This document shows, one piece after another, positions 16,589 to 26,200 of a DNA stretch of 64,000 bases. The notes below the pieces were generated by a model that was given only the letters and a program-made list of their open reading frames with translations, ran no database searches and was not told the DNA's origin. The position numbers and the translations under genes were made by a program. This DNA comes from Flavobacterium agri (GTDB lineage: Bacteria > Bacteroidota > Bacteroidia > Flavobacteriales > Flavobacteriaceae). The stretch is taken from assembly GCF_013401995.1 (NCBI RefSeq), contig NZ_JACBJI010000001.1, forward strand, positions 204,372-268,371. Direction: 5' to 3'. Every line of letters begins with the position of its first letter. The first letter of the stretch is position 1.

Positions 16589-19500
16589 ATGGCTAGACAT
16601 TCGGTCGAAACGTTTCTGCAAGGCGGAGGAGAATTGGGAGCGCTTATCCGCAGCAAAGATTGGGAGCAGACGCCGCTCGGAAATCCGTCTACATGGCCGC
16701 AACCGCTTAAAACCGCCGTACGAATCATTCTCACCTCGAGACAGCCGATGTTCGTTTGGTGGGGAAAAGAACTCATCAATATTTACAACGACGCTTATAT
16801 TTCGATTGTCGGAGGAAAACATCCCGAAAGCTTGGGTCAGCCGGCACACATAGTATGGAGCGAGATTTGGGACGAAATCCAGCCGCGCGTAGACCAATGC
16901 CTCAACGAAAACACAGGTACATACGATGAAGCGTTGCTGCTGCTCATGGAACGCAACGGTTATACCGAAGAAACCTATTACACTTTTTCATACAGTCCTG
17001 TTGCCGGAGAAGACGGAAAACCTCAAGGCATCATTTGTGCCAATACGGACGATACGGCGCGTATCATAGGCGAGCGCCAAATGCGGACGCTGCGTGATTT
17101 GGCGAGGAACATCCTGCATGTGAAAAGCAATTACGAGATTTACGAAAAATCGCTAGAGGCGTTGGCCGAAAACCCGCAGGATTTCCCATTCGTGACGTTT
17201 TATGAGATTTCTGATGACGGCAATCAGCTGAAGCTTGTCGGAAAGATTCCCGAAACGCTTCCCGAAGCCATGTCGTTGCCTGAACTTGATTTAGGACAGA
17301 ACAAGGAAAAATATTCCGAATTGTACCAAGCCATCCAAACGGGTGAAATACAACAGGTTTCAGGGATTGCCGAACGGTTCGGAACTTTGCCGCTCACGTT
17401 TTGGCAGCGTTCTCCCGATTATGCGTTGTTGATTCCGATTTTACAACCCAACCATGAATTTCCGTTCGCTTTATTAGCCGTAGGCTTGAATCCGTTCCGA
17501 TTGATTGAATCCGATTATATCGACTTCTTCAAACTGGTCGCCGACCAGATCGCGACGGCCCTCACGAACGTGTACGCGATCAAACGCGAACGCAAAAGAG
17601 CCGAAGCATTGGCCGAGATCGACAAAGCCAAAACGATTTTCTTCAGCAACATCAGCCACGAATTCCGAACGCCGCTTACGCTTATGCTCGGACCTCTCGA
17701 AGAGATGATCAACCATTCGGAGGCCGCAAGATCGCATGAAGACGTCAAAAAACTGGAAATCACGCATCGAAATGCGCTTCGGTTGTTGCGCTTGGTGAAT
17801 TCGTTGCTCGATTTCAGCAGGATCGAGGCGGGCCGCGTTCAGGCAAAGTTCAGGAGTGTGTGTTTAGGCCAATTCACCGAAGAGCTTGCGAGTTCGTTCC
17901 GGTCGCTTTTTGAAAAGGCCGGGCTTGAATTCAAAGTGATTACCGATGTAAAATCGGCGGCTTTCGTCGATACGGATATGTGGGAAAAAATCGTGTTGAA
18001 TTTGTTGTCGAACGCTTATAAATATACACTCGAAGGCAAAGTCGCGGTTTCCGTATTCGAGAAAGACGGCTTTGTGGAAATGAAGGTTTCCGATACGGGA
18101 ACAGGAATTCCCGAGAACGAGATGCCGCATCTTTTCGAGCGTTTCCACCGCGTGAAAAATGCCAAAGGGCGAAGTTTCGAGGGTACCGGAATCGGGCTTT
18201 CGCTTGTAAAGGAACTCGTGAAACTCAACCACGGCGAACTTTCGGCCCAAAGCGAATTCGGTAAAGGCACGACTTTTACGGTGACGATTCCATTGGGGAA
18301 AGCACATTTGGCCGAAACCGATTTGATCGATTCGGAAATGCCGGCCAATACCATACTTCCGAATGTTTATGCCGAAGATGCGGTCAATATTGCCGAACCG
18401 GAATCGGCTGCGACCGAACCTGATTTTCCCCATATTGAAAAACCGAGGATTCTGGTCGTCGATGACAATACTGACATGCGCGATTACGTAAGCAAACTTC
18501 TCGAAAAAGAGTACGTGGTCTTTACCGCTTCGAATGGCGCGCAAGGTCTCGAAAAAACGCAAAAAATAGCCCCCGACCTGATCATAAGCGACATCATGAT
18601 GCCCATCATGGACGGCATCGAAATGATGAAAAAGATAAAACAGAATACCTTGCTCAAAAGGATTCCGATACTGTTGCTTTCCGCTAGAGCGGGCGAGGAA
18701 GCCAAAATCGAAGGCTATGATTTGGGTGCCGACGACTACCTCGTCAAGCCGTTTTCTTCTCGCGAACTTTTGGCGCGCGTAAAATCGCAACTCAAGCTTT
18801 CGCGCAGCCGTAGCCATATCGACGACCAGTTGCGCAACGCGATCATGCAAGCGCCCGTAGCTATCTGTTTGCTGCGAGGTCCTGAGTTCGTCGTCGATAT
18901 CGCCAACGACCGTATGATTGAACTATGGGGAAAGGATGCGAGCCTTATGCGAAACCGTCCGGTTCTCGAAGGATTGCCCGAAATCGAACAGCAAGGATTC
19001 CGCGAAATTCTGCAACACGTCTACACTTCGGGTGAAAGATTCAGGGCCGAGGAAAGAGCCGTCGAGCTCATACGCAACGGAGTCGTAGAAAAATTGTTCG
19101 TGAAGTTCGTGTACGAGCCGTTTTTGGAGGAAGACGGCAGCATTTCGGGCGTCATGGTCATTGCCGACGACATTACCGACAGCGTGATTTCGCGCATGAA
19201 AATCGAAGAGAGCGAAATCAGGCACAAATTGGCTATCGAGGCCGCGAAGATGGGCAGTTTCGAATGGAATCTCGATTCGGAGGAATTCATTTACTCGGTG
19301 CGTCTGGCCGAAATTTTCGGATATGACGACAGCGTCCAATTCGTGCATCAGCATTTTATCGACCGCATCCATCCCGAAGATTTGTCCATCCGCGACAAAG
19401 CGATAGACGACGCCATGAAAACGGGAATGTTGTTTTACGAACTGCGCATCGTTTGGCCCGACGACAGCATACATTGGATCAGGCTCAACGGACGTGTCGA

Positions 19501-20749
19501 ACAAGACCTCAAAGGAAAACCCAACAGAATGTTCGGGACGGTGCTCGACATTACAGACGAAAAGCTGCACACGGCCATTCTGGAAGAAAAGGTTTATGAA
19601 CGCACCAAAAGCCTCGCGGACAGGAATCGCGAACTCAAGGAAAGCGAGGAACGTTACCAGCGCATGACCGAAGAAGTACAGGATTACGCGATTCTGCTGC
19701 TCGACACGAAAGGAACGATCCTCAATTGGAATAAGGGCGCGCAAAAAATCAAGGGCTATAAAGAAAGCGAGATCATCGGAAAGAACTTCACGATTTTCTA
19801 TTTGCCCGAAGACCGTGAAAGGCAACTGCCGCAAACATTGATAAACGAAGCCAAAGTCAACGGACGCGCGATCCACGAAGGTTATCGCATCCGCAAGGAC
19901 GGAACGGTTTTTTGGGGAAGCATCACCATTACGGCCTTGCATGACGATTCCGGCAACGTCATCGGCTTTTCTAAAGTCACGCGCGATCTGACCGAACGAA
20001 AACTCAGCGAAGACCGCATGCAGAAATACAACGCCGAACTCGAGTTCCAGAACCGCGAATTGGAGCAGTTCGCCTACATCGCTTCGCACGATTTGCAGGA
20101 ACCGCTGCGCAAGATCCAGATGTTCGCCGGTATGCTCGAAAGGAATCTCGACGACAAGGAAACCGCGAAACGGTATTTCGACAAAATCAATTCTTCGGCC
20201 GAACGCATGAGTGAACTTATACGCGCCGTGCTCAATTACAGCCGTCTTTCGCGTATAGACGAGCATTTCGTGAACGTCAATCTCAATGAAGCCTTGCAGA
20301 ACGTACTCGTCGATTTCGAACTGCTCATAGAGGAAAAAGCAGCGAAGGTCAATGCCGATGTGCTGCCGACCGTGATCGCGGTTCCATTGCAGATTAATCA
20401 GTTGTTTTCCAATCTTGTCGGAAATGCGTTGAAATTCACGGATGTCGATCCCGTACTTACGATCAGTTCGCGTCAACTATTAGGGAGCGAAGTGCCTTTC
20501 GAGAACAATTTATATCCCGATCGCCTTTACCTCGAATTGGTCTTTGCCGACAACGGAATCGGTTTCGACCAAAAATATTCGGCCCAGATCTTCACGATTT
20601 TCCAACGGCTTAACCAGCGAACTTCATATTCCGGAACCGGCATCGGGCTTGCTTTGTGCAAAAAGATCGTCGAAAACCATCAAGGGTTTATCGCCGCGAG
20701 AAGTACACCGGGAAAAGGCGCTTCTTTTTACGTGTATCTTCCGGGATGA
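16589..20749 (+). CDS. Very large hybrid sensor histidine kinase with two kinase cores
   Basis: A 1386-residue cytoplasmic hybrid kinase with no obvious membrane segment. Domains in order: PAS-like (about 40-155), GAF-like (about 175-330), HisKA with His357 in SHEFRTP, HATPase ending in GTGIGLSLVKELV (about 460-570), receiver (about 620-735) with Asp668 in SDIMMP, three PAS domains (about 780-890, 905-1015, 1030-1140), a second HisKA with His1167 in IASHDLQEP, and a second HATPase (about 1265-1386) with GTGIGLALCKKIV. Both cores keep the H, N and G boxes. The first core likely feeds the internal receiver, while the second could phosphorylate the adjacent CheY-like protein. The signal is unknown. 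Confidence 0.92.
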   Translation: MARHSVETFLQGGGELGALIRSKDWEQTPLGNPSTWPQPLKTAVRIILTSRQPMFVWWGKELINIYNDAYISIVGGKHPESLGQPAHIVWSEIWDEIQPRVDQCLNENTGTYDEALLLLMERNGYTEETYYTFSYSPVAGEDGKPQGIICANTDDTARIIGERQMRTLRDLARNILHVKSNYEIYEKSLEALAENPQDFPFVTFYEISDDGNQLKLVGKIPETLPEAMSLPELDLGQNKEKYSELYQAIQTGEIQQVSGIAERFGTLPLTFWQRSPDYALLIPILQPNHEFPFALLAVGLNPFRLIESDYIDFFKLVADQIATALTNVYAIKRERKRAEALAEIDKAKTIFFSNISHEFRTPLTLMLGPLEEMINHSEAARSHEDVKKLEITHRNALRLLRLVNSLLDFSRIEAGRVQAKFRSVCLGQFTEELASSFRSLFEKAGLEFKVITDVKSAAFVDTDMWEKIVLNLLSNAYKYTLEGKVAVSVFEKDGFVEMKVSDTGTGIPENEMPHLFERFHRVKNAKGRSFEGTGIGLSLVKELVKLNHGELSAQSEFGKGTTFTVTIPLGKAHLAETDLIDSEMPANTILPNVYAEDAVNIAEPESAATEPDFPHIEKPRILVVDDNTDMRDYVSKLLEKEYVVFTASNGAQGLEKTQKIAPDLIISDIMMPIMDGIEMMKKIKQNTLLKRIPILLLSARAGEEAKIEGYDLGADDYLVKPFSSRELLARVKSQLKLSRSRSHIDDQLRNAIMQAPVAICLLRGPEFVVDIANDRMIELWGKDASLMRNRPVLEGLPEIEQQGFREILQHVYTSGERFRAEERAVELIRNGVVEKLFVKFVYEPFLEEDGSISGVMVIADDITDSVISRMKIEESEIRHKLAIEAAKMGSFEWNLDSEEFIYSVRLAEIFGYDDSVQFVHQHFIDRIHPEDLSIRDKAIDDAMKTGMLFYELRIVWPDDSIHWIRLNGRVEQDLKGKPNRMFGTVLDITDEKLHTAILEEKVYERTKSLADRNRELKESEERYQRMTEEVQDYAILLLDTKGTILNWNKGAQKIKGYKESEIIGKNFTIFYLPEDRERQLPQTLINEAKVNGRAIHEGYRIRKDGTVFWGSITITALHDDSGNVIGFSKVTRDLTERKLSEDRMQKYNAELEFQNRELEQFAYIASHDLQEPLRKIQMFAGMLERNLDDKETAKRYFDKINSSAERMSELIRAVLNYSRLSRIDEHFVNVNLNEALQNVLVDFELLIEEKAAKVNADVLPTVIAVPLQINQLFSNLVGNALKFTDVDPVLTISSRQLLGSEVPFENNLYPDRLYLELVFADNGIGFDQKYSAQIFTIFQRLNQRTSYSGTGIGLALCKKIVENHQGFIAARSTPGKGASFYVYLPG

Positions 20750-20762
20750 TTTGGGTTTGGAG

Positions 20763-20809
20763 ATTTTCAGATTAACAGATTCACAGATTTGCAGATTGAC
20801 AGATTTGGG
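20763..20809. repeat. 8-bp tandem repeat of ATTnnCAG units
   Basis: About six units such as ATTAACAG, ATTCACAG, ATTTGCAG and ATTGACAG follow each other with a period of eight bases, just after the kinase stop codon. They are partly complementary to the AATCT units of the 15-bp array that follows, so the 172-base convergent spacer could fold back on itself. Confidence 0.65.
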
Positions 20810-20850
20810 GGTTCGACGAAATTTTCAATCCTCCTGTAAATCAATCTACT

Positions 20851-20925
20851 AATCCAGCTTCTAATAATCTAACTTCTAACAATCTAACTTCTGATAATCT
20901 AACTTCTAAAAATCTAACGATCTAA
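20851..20925. repeat. 15-bp tandem array ending in the TamA-like stop codon
   Basis: Five 15-base units (starting at 20851, 20866, 20881, 20896 and 20911) follow the pattern AATCTAACTTCTAAC with few changes. The last unit contains the stop codon of the minus-strand TamA-like gene (complement of CTA at 20922-20924). Confidence 0.75.
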
Positions 20926-23240
20926 AAAGGATACCCGATCGCCAAATTAAACACCAAATTCTCCTTGCGCCAATTACTGCTTCCGAAATCGATTTGGTCG
21001 ATCACCCAGCGCTGGCCTTCGGGCAGATACGGTTTGCGCAACGGGAATGCGAGGTCGGTGCGCAAAATCAGGAACGATAGGTCAAACCGCAATCCGATTC
21101 CCGTACCGACGGCGAGTTCGTCGAGAAATTTCGAGGAGAATTCCGCGCCAGGTTTTTCGGGATTCTTCTGACGCAGCCAAATATTCCCCGCGTCTACAAA
21201 AGCCGCTCCATGCACGATGCTGAACAGTTTTTGTCGGATTTCGGTATTGAGTTCGAGTTTGATGTCGCCGGATTGATCAGGAAGGAATTCGTCTTCATTC
21301 ACGGTCGTGTCGTAACTTCCGGGACCGATCGAACGAGCCCGGAACGCGCGGATACTATTCGTTCCGCCTATGAAAAACTGTTTTACGAACGGCAACTCGT
21401 ACGAATTCCCGTAAGCGTATCCGTAACCTGCGATGATGCGGCTCGCGAGTTGTGTCTTGTCGCTGAATTTCCAGTAATGACGGAAATCGGCTTCAACTTT
21501 CACATATTGGCTGAACGGAACTCCAAACACTTTTGTCGTGTCGCCTTTACGCACATTTGCGCCCGTGGCGATTCCGGCAATGGTTCCGGCCACGTCCAAA
21601 ACGCCTTTGAAATAGATTTGATGTTTGAGTCGCTGGCGCATCGTATTTGTGTACGTATAGCTGTAAATCGGCCCGAAAATCAATTGCTGGCGGATGACTT
21701 TTTCGAGTGTTCCGGTTTGGTCTTCGTCAATGCGCTGACGGTATAGATCGGTGACGTTTCCCGGATTCACATACGTGATTTCGGATACTTTGAGCTCGTG
21801 TTCCTTGCGCGCGTTTTCCTTCCACAAATAACCGAACGAACCTTTGAACGAATTCAGCGAATACAACTGCTGGCGCATCTGGTATTCATAGCCGATCGTC
21901 GCCTTGGTTCTCGGCATGAAACCGCTTGCCGACTCGAGCTTGAACGGACTGATGAAACGCGGCCACACCAAATTCGCCTCGCCTCCGACGCGGTACACGT
22001 TAAAGCCTTTGTTCTGGCCCGAAACCTGTACTTCGAGACCTCCAAAACCCGTAATCTGAAGTAATTCGGCACCTTTGAACGTGTTGCGGTTGCTCCAGTT
22101 CACGTTGAGCTCGCTTCCGGTATAATTGGCCGAATTCGTCTTTCCGAGCACTTCGATGCGGATCGATTTCTTCGGAAGAGGTGTGAGGTAATAGAACGCG
22201 TCGAGTTTGTCGTCGGTATCGTCGTCGACGACCTTGAAATCGTTCTTGACGAATTTGAACACACCGAGATTCGTGAGTCGGCTCAACGTAAGGTTGTGGT
22301 TGTTACGGCTGTACACGTCGCCTTTCTTGAAATACATCGTACGGTCGAAAATGCGCGGTTTGAACAAATCCTGTTTGTCGATGATGATGAAATCCTTGTA
22401 ATAGGTCACATCGGTAGAATCGATGCCGACGGTATCTTTTCGCACCGTAAAGTTCGGATAGATGAAAATATCGTTGATTTTGTACACTTTTTTGGCTTCT
22501 TCGGGCGTGTCGCTTTTGACCTTGACGAACAGGTCGACCTTGTGCTCACCGATCGTACTGTCTACCTGAACTTTCAAATGATCGGGCTTGAAAAAGAAAT
22601 AGCCTTTTTGCTTGAGACGCGAGTCGATGCGCTCGCGTTCGCTTTTGATCACGTCGAGGTCGAATCCGTCGCCCACTTTGAGCAACGTGCGTCTTTGGGT
22701 ACGCGCGATCGTGCTGTCGAGGTCGGACGTGCCCACGGTGTCTTTCGGGAACGTGACGCTTTTGATCGTATACCGCGGTCCTGGCGTAATCACGTAATTC
22801 GCTTTGGCTTTCTTTCCGCGTCGTGTCGAATCGGCCGAAACGACCGCTTTGAAATACCCTTTGTTCTGGGCGTAACTCTGCAACACGTCGGCATTGTAAT
22901 CAAGATCGACCTGATGGAAAAGAACGGGTTCTTCGCCGACTTTGGTGCGCAGCCAGTTGCGAAACCCTTTTTCTTTTTTGGGTTCGCCGGCCAAATTCCA
23001 GATGTAGAGTTTCGGACGCAAGCCGAGAATGGATTTGTTCGGTCGAGGACGCGTCAAGGCTTCGAGTTCCTTTCGCATCGCTTTGCGTTCTTTTCGGGAA
23101 AGGCTGTCCGATTTGACTTCGACGTCGGCGCCTAAATACAAAAGCTCGCCTTCTTTTAAGAATCTTGTGTTTGAACAGGAAAGTACCAGGAAAGATACCG
23201 CCACGAATGACACGAATTTCACAAATCTCCGAAGAATCAT
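20922..23240 (-). CDS. TamA/BamA-family outer membrane assembly lipoprotein
   Basis: A 772-residue Omp85-type protein. Its signal MILRRFVKFVSFVAVSF ends in a VLSC lipobox. POTRA-like periplasmic repeats (about 25-370) precede a C-terminal 16-strand barrel. The family motif is seen as FIGGTNSIRAFRARSIGPG, and the last residues form a beta strand ending in aromatic Phe (NLAIGYPF). With the upstream TamB homologue it forms a translocation and assembly module for outer-membrane proteins or lipids. I prefer the ATG at 23240; an alternative at 23288 would overlap the tamB stop by 14 bases. The signal peptide codons derive from a dispersed repeat. Confidence 0.88.
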   Translation of the reverse strand: MILRRFVKFVSFVAVSFLVLSCSNTRFLKEGELLYLGADVEVKSDSLSRKERKAMRKELEALTRPRPNKSILGLRPKLYIWNLAGEPKKEKGFRNWLRTKVGEEPVLFHQVDLDYNADVLQSYAQNKGYFKAVVSADSTRRGKKAKANYVITPGPRYTIKSVTFPKDTVGTSDLDSTIARTQRRTLLKVGDGFDLDVIKSERERIDSRLKQKGYFFFKPDHLKVQVDSTIGEHKVDLFVKVKSDTPEEAKKVYKINDIFIYPNFTVRKDTVGIDSTDVTYYKDFIIIDKQDLFKPRIFDRTMYFKKGDVYSRNNHNLTLSRLTNLGVFKFVKNDFKVVDDDTDDKLDAFYYLTPLPKKSIRIEVLGKTNSANYTGSELNVNWSNRNTFKGAELLQITGFGGLEVQVSGQNKGFNVYRVGGEANLVWPRFISPFKLESASGFMPRTKATIGYEYQMRQQLYSLNSFKGSFGYLWKENARKEHELKVSEITYVNPGNVTDLYRQRIDEDQTGTLEKVIRQQLIFGPIYSYTYTNTMRQRLKHQIYFKGVLDVAGTIAGIATGANVRKGDTTKVFGVPFSQYVKVEADFRHYWKFSDKTQLASRIIAGYGYAYGNSYELPFVKQFFIGGTNSIRAFRARSIGPGSYDTTVNEDEFLPDQSGDIKLELNTEIRQKLFSIVHGAAFVDAGNIWLRQKNPEKPGAEFSSKFLDELAVGTGIGLRFDLSFLILRTDLAFPLRKPYLPEGQRWVIDQIDFGSSNWRKENLVFNLAIGYPF

Positions 23241-23259
23241 TTGCGAAATTCGTGCTAAC
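23200..23259. repeat. Dispersed dyad repeat, copy A, inside the TamA-like gene start
   Basis: The left arm GCCACGAATGACACGAATT (with TCACAAAT following) and right arm ATTTGCGAAATTCGTG form an imperfect palindrome. On the minus strand the left arm reads GAAATTCGTGTCATTCGTGG, differing by one base from the same segment at 37811-37837. Here it overlaps the start codon and signal peptide of the TamA-like gene and encodes RFVKFVSFVA. Confidence 0.8.
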
Positions 23260-23274
23260 CGATTTTGTCTTTTA

Positions 23275-26200
23275 TTAATCCTTGTCATCATCCGGATCTG
23301 TATTTTGGATTTCCAGCAACTTCGCATCGTTCTCTTCTTTTTTGCGCTTTTCGGCTTCCTTTTGCTCGCGTTTCTTGCGTCTTTCCTCACGCAACATGCG
23401 TTTCTCTTCTTTGCTTCTGTGGAAAAGTTCGCTGAACTGGTTGTAATCCATCGTGATGATGAACGCCACGCCCGTTTCGATCACCTGTCCTTGCAAGGCC
23501 ATCTGGTATTCGTTTTTGCGGTAGGCGCGCACGGCATAGCGTCCGTCTCGCGTGAGTTGGTATTCGGCAGAAAGATCGCCTGCGATATTGTTCGTCTGTT
23601 CGTTGACCTGTTGCGGACCTTCGAGCCCGAAATTGCTTCCGACCGAAACCTTGAGCCTGTCGTTGAGTAGCGTTTTGGAAACCGCCACGTTAAGATCGGT
23701 GCGTTGTTCGCGTGCGCCCGTGGTGTAATCCTCAGACGATTCCAAATCGAAATTGAGTTCGATGCCGCTTACGAGTTCAGCCGCAAGGTTGTTCAATTGT
23801 TGAGACAATATCTTGCTCACGCTTTGTCGCGCAAAAGTTTCACCCGAAATACCGCCAGCCTCGCTCGCAAAAGGATTCTCGCCTATGAAACGGTTCAGCA
23901 ACAACAATGCGAAAACCTGTTTGTTGAGTTCGGCCGGATCCTGTCGCAATTCGGCCAGTTTGGTACGTGCCGCGTCAACAATATCGGACGAGACGCCGTA
24001 GTTTTTGTCGGGCAGATCGATGTCGAATGAAATTTCGGGTTTCAACAATTGGCCTTTCATCATCAGTTTCGCCTGGAACGGAAGCCGTTGCTTGTACGTA
24101 TTGCGCATCGAAGCCGTCGTTTCGGCTCCCAATTGGTTGCCCACAAGGTCGATAGGAGCGGTGTTAGCCGTGTAGATCGCGGTGATGTTGATGTCGGCCG
24201 TCGTGGGCTCGCCCGTCCATAAAATATAACTGCCATCGGCGATTTCGAACTTGCGCTTGATCAGGTTGAACGACATTTGGTAAAATCCTTCCTTGAGCTC
24301 ATAACGTCCGGTGAGGCTGGTTTTTCCTGACGGATCGATGCCTCCGTTAAGACGCGCTTCTCCTTTAAGCTCGAGATAATCGCCGTTTCCTTTGTCAATC
24401 ACGAGCGAGAGTTTGGCTTCTTTGTTGATCTCGATGTTCACGTCCACGTCCATGCCCCTGAATTTGGACGTCGAAAGCGAATCGGCGGCCGTCATGAGTT
24501 TTTCGTTGAGGTCGGGATTGTCGACGTCTATGAACTCGACGATGCCTTCGCGGTCGGCAATTCCGGGATCGGGCTGCGGCAGTACGACCGTAAAATCGGT
24601 TTTCTCGTTGATTTTGACCGAACCCGTGACGACCGGCTGGTTCAAATCGCCCGAAACGTCGAGACGCGTATCGAAATACAGTTTTCCGTAAAACAGGTCG
24701 TTGTCTTTTTGGGTAGAATTCACAGCACGGAAATCGTTGGCGCGAATCTTAAGGTCGAATCCGTAATCGCGGTAATTCTGCGTCAAAACGCGACCGTTTA
24801 TGTTGAGCGTGTTGTTTTCCTCATCCTTGAACGAGAAATTGTCGAACGCTATGCCTTCGTCGGTAAACGAAATTTTTTCACGCTCTACTGCCAAAGCCGA
24901 ATTGAGTTCGGTGATCGTGAATTTGGCGTCGTTGAAATACAGGTCGCCGTTGATGTTCGGGTCTTCGGGGCTTCCCGTAATCTTGAGTTTGCCCGACAGA
25001 TAACCGCTGCTTTTCGAGATTTTGCCCATAGTGAACGCCTGCACGCTCGTCATCTGCAAACGGTTCATGTCCAGATCGAGATCGAAGGTTTTGGAGGCGC
25101 TGTTGTAATTCCCGTTGAGTTTCACGTCGTTTTCGTTGCCCGAAATCGTCACATCGGCGCGATACGTGTTGGCCACCGTATTGTCGACTTTTATGTTCAC
25201 GTTGCCCACTGTGTCTTTGCTCACGGTGAGGTTGTCGATTGTCAAATCTGAAGTGAAAACCGGATTGGTCCGCAAATCCTTGAGATTGGCTTTTCCGTTG
25301 AGGTTGCCGCCGACAGAGAAGCCGTCTTTGGTTTCCTTCGACACCATTTTGGTGATCGTGCCGATCTTGAAATCGGTGAACGTCACGTCTACGGGCGCGT
25401 TCATATCCTGTCCGGCCGACTGTAGCCTGATGCTGCTTCCTTCTCTCGAAAGCTCAAAATTCTGGGCATTCACGCCTGCGTTACCGAGTTTAATCTCGTT
25501 TTCGGGCGCGATGGTCCACGGGTCGTAATTCAATGTCAAACCGTTCGGGTCGAGATGGATTTCGTTGATCTGGTCGACGGCCTTGAGATCGCCCGCAATC
25601 CTGTAATGTTCCTTGCCTTTCAAATCGCGCACGACCAAATTGTACGTGACCGTGTTGTTCTTGACGCTGCCGTTGATGTTCGTGTCCGGAAGCTGGAAAC
25701 GCTCGTTCTCGATATTGTCTATGTTGAAGTTGTAGACGATGGAATCCTTCTCTGTACGGATGTCGATCACGCCACCCGAAATCGTATTCTCGGCATACAC
25801 CAAACGCGGAATCGTGCCTTGTACCGAAATGCTGTCATTGGCCGAATCGTAGCCGCCTTCAATATGAATTGGTTCAAGTCGCGTGAGTTCGGGCACGAGT
25901 TTTTGCAGTACAGGATCGTTGTGCACATCGGCCTTGAACGCGAACGATTGGTCGCGCACATCTTCCTGCCTTGCCTCGGCTTTGGGTTTGGTCGTGTAAT
26001 ATTTGGCGATCGTGTTCGACAAGGCCGTCCCGACTTTGGTCAGCTTGAATTTGCCGTTCATTTCGGCTTTGAGGAATTGGGATTTGACATTGAGTTTGGT
26101 CGAATCCTCCGTAGATTCCGCCGTCGCGTGGATCGAATCGAGCTGGAATTGTTCCTTTTCGTTCGCGATCACGAAATGATAAGCGCTGACTTTTCCGTTG

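Noticed and set aside
18923..20476. A 517-residue open frame on the minus strand inside the large hybrid kinase gene
   Set aside because: It lies wholly antisense to a gene with clear domains, has no recognisable fold and arises from codon bias, like the other long antisense frames at 17864-18850, 22296-23135 and 25555-26478.
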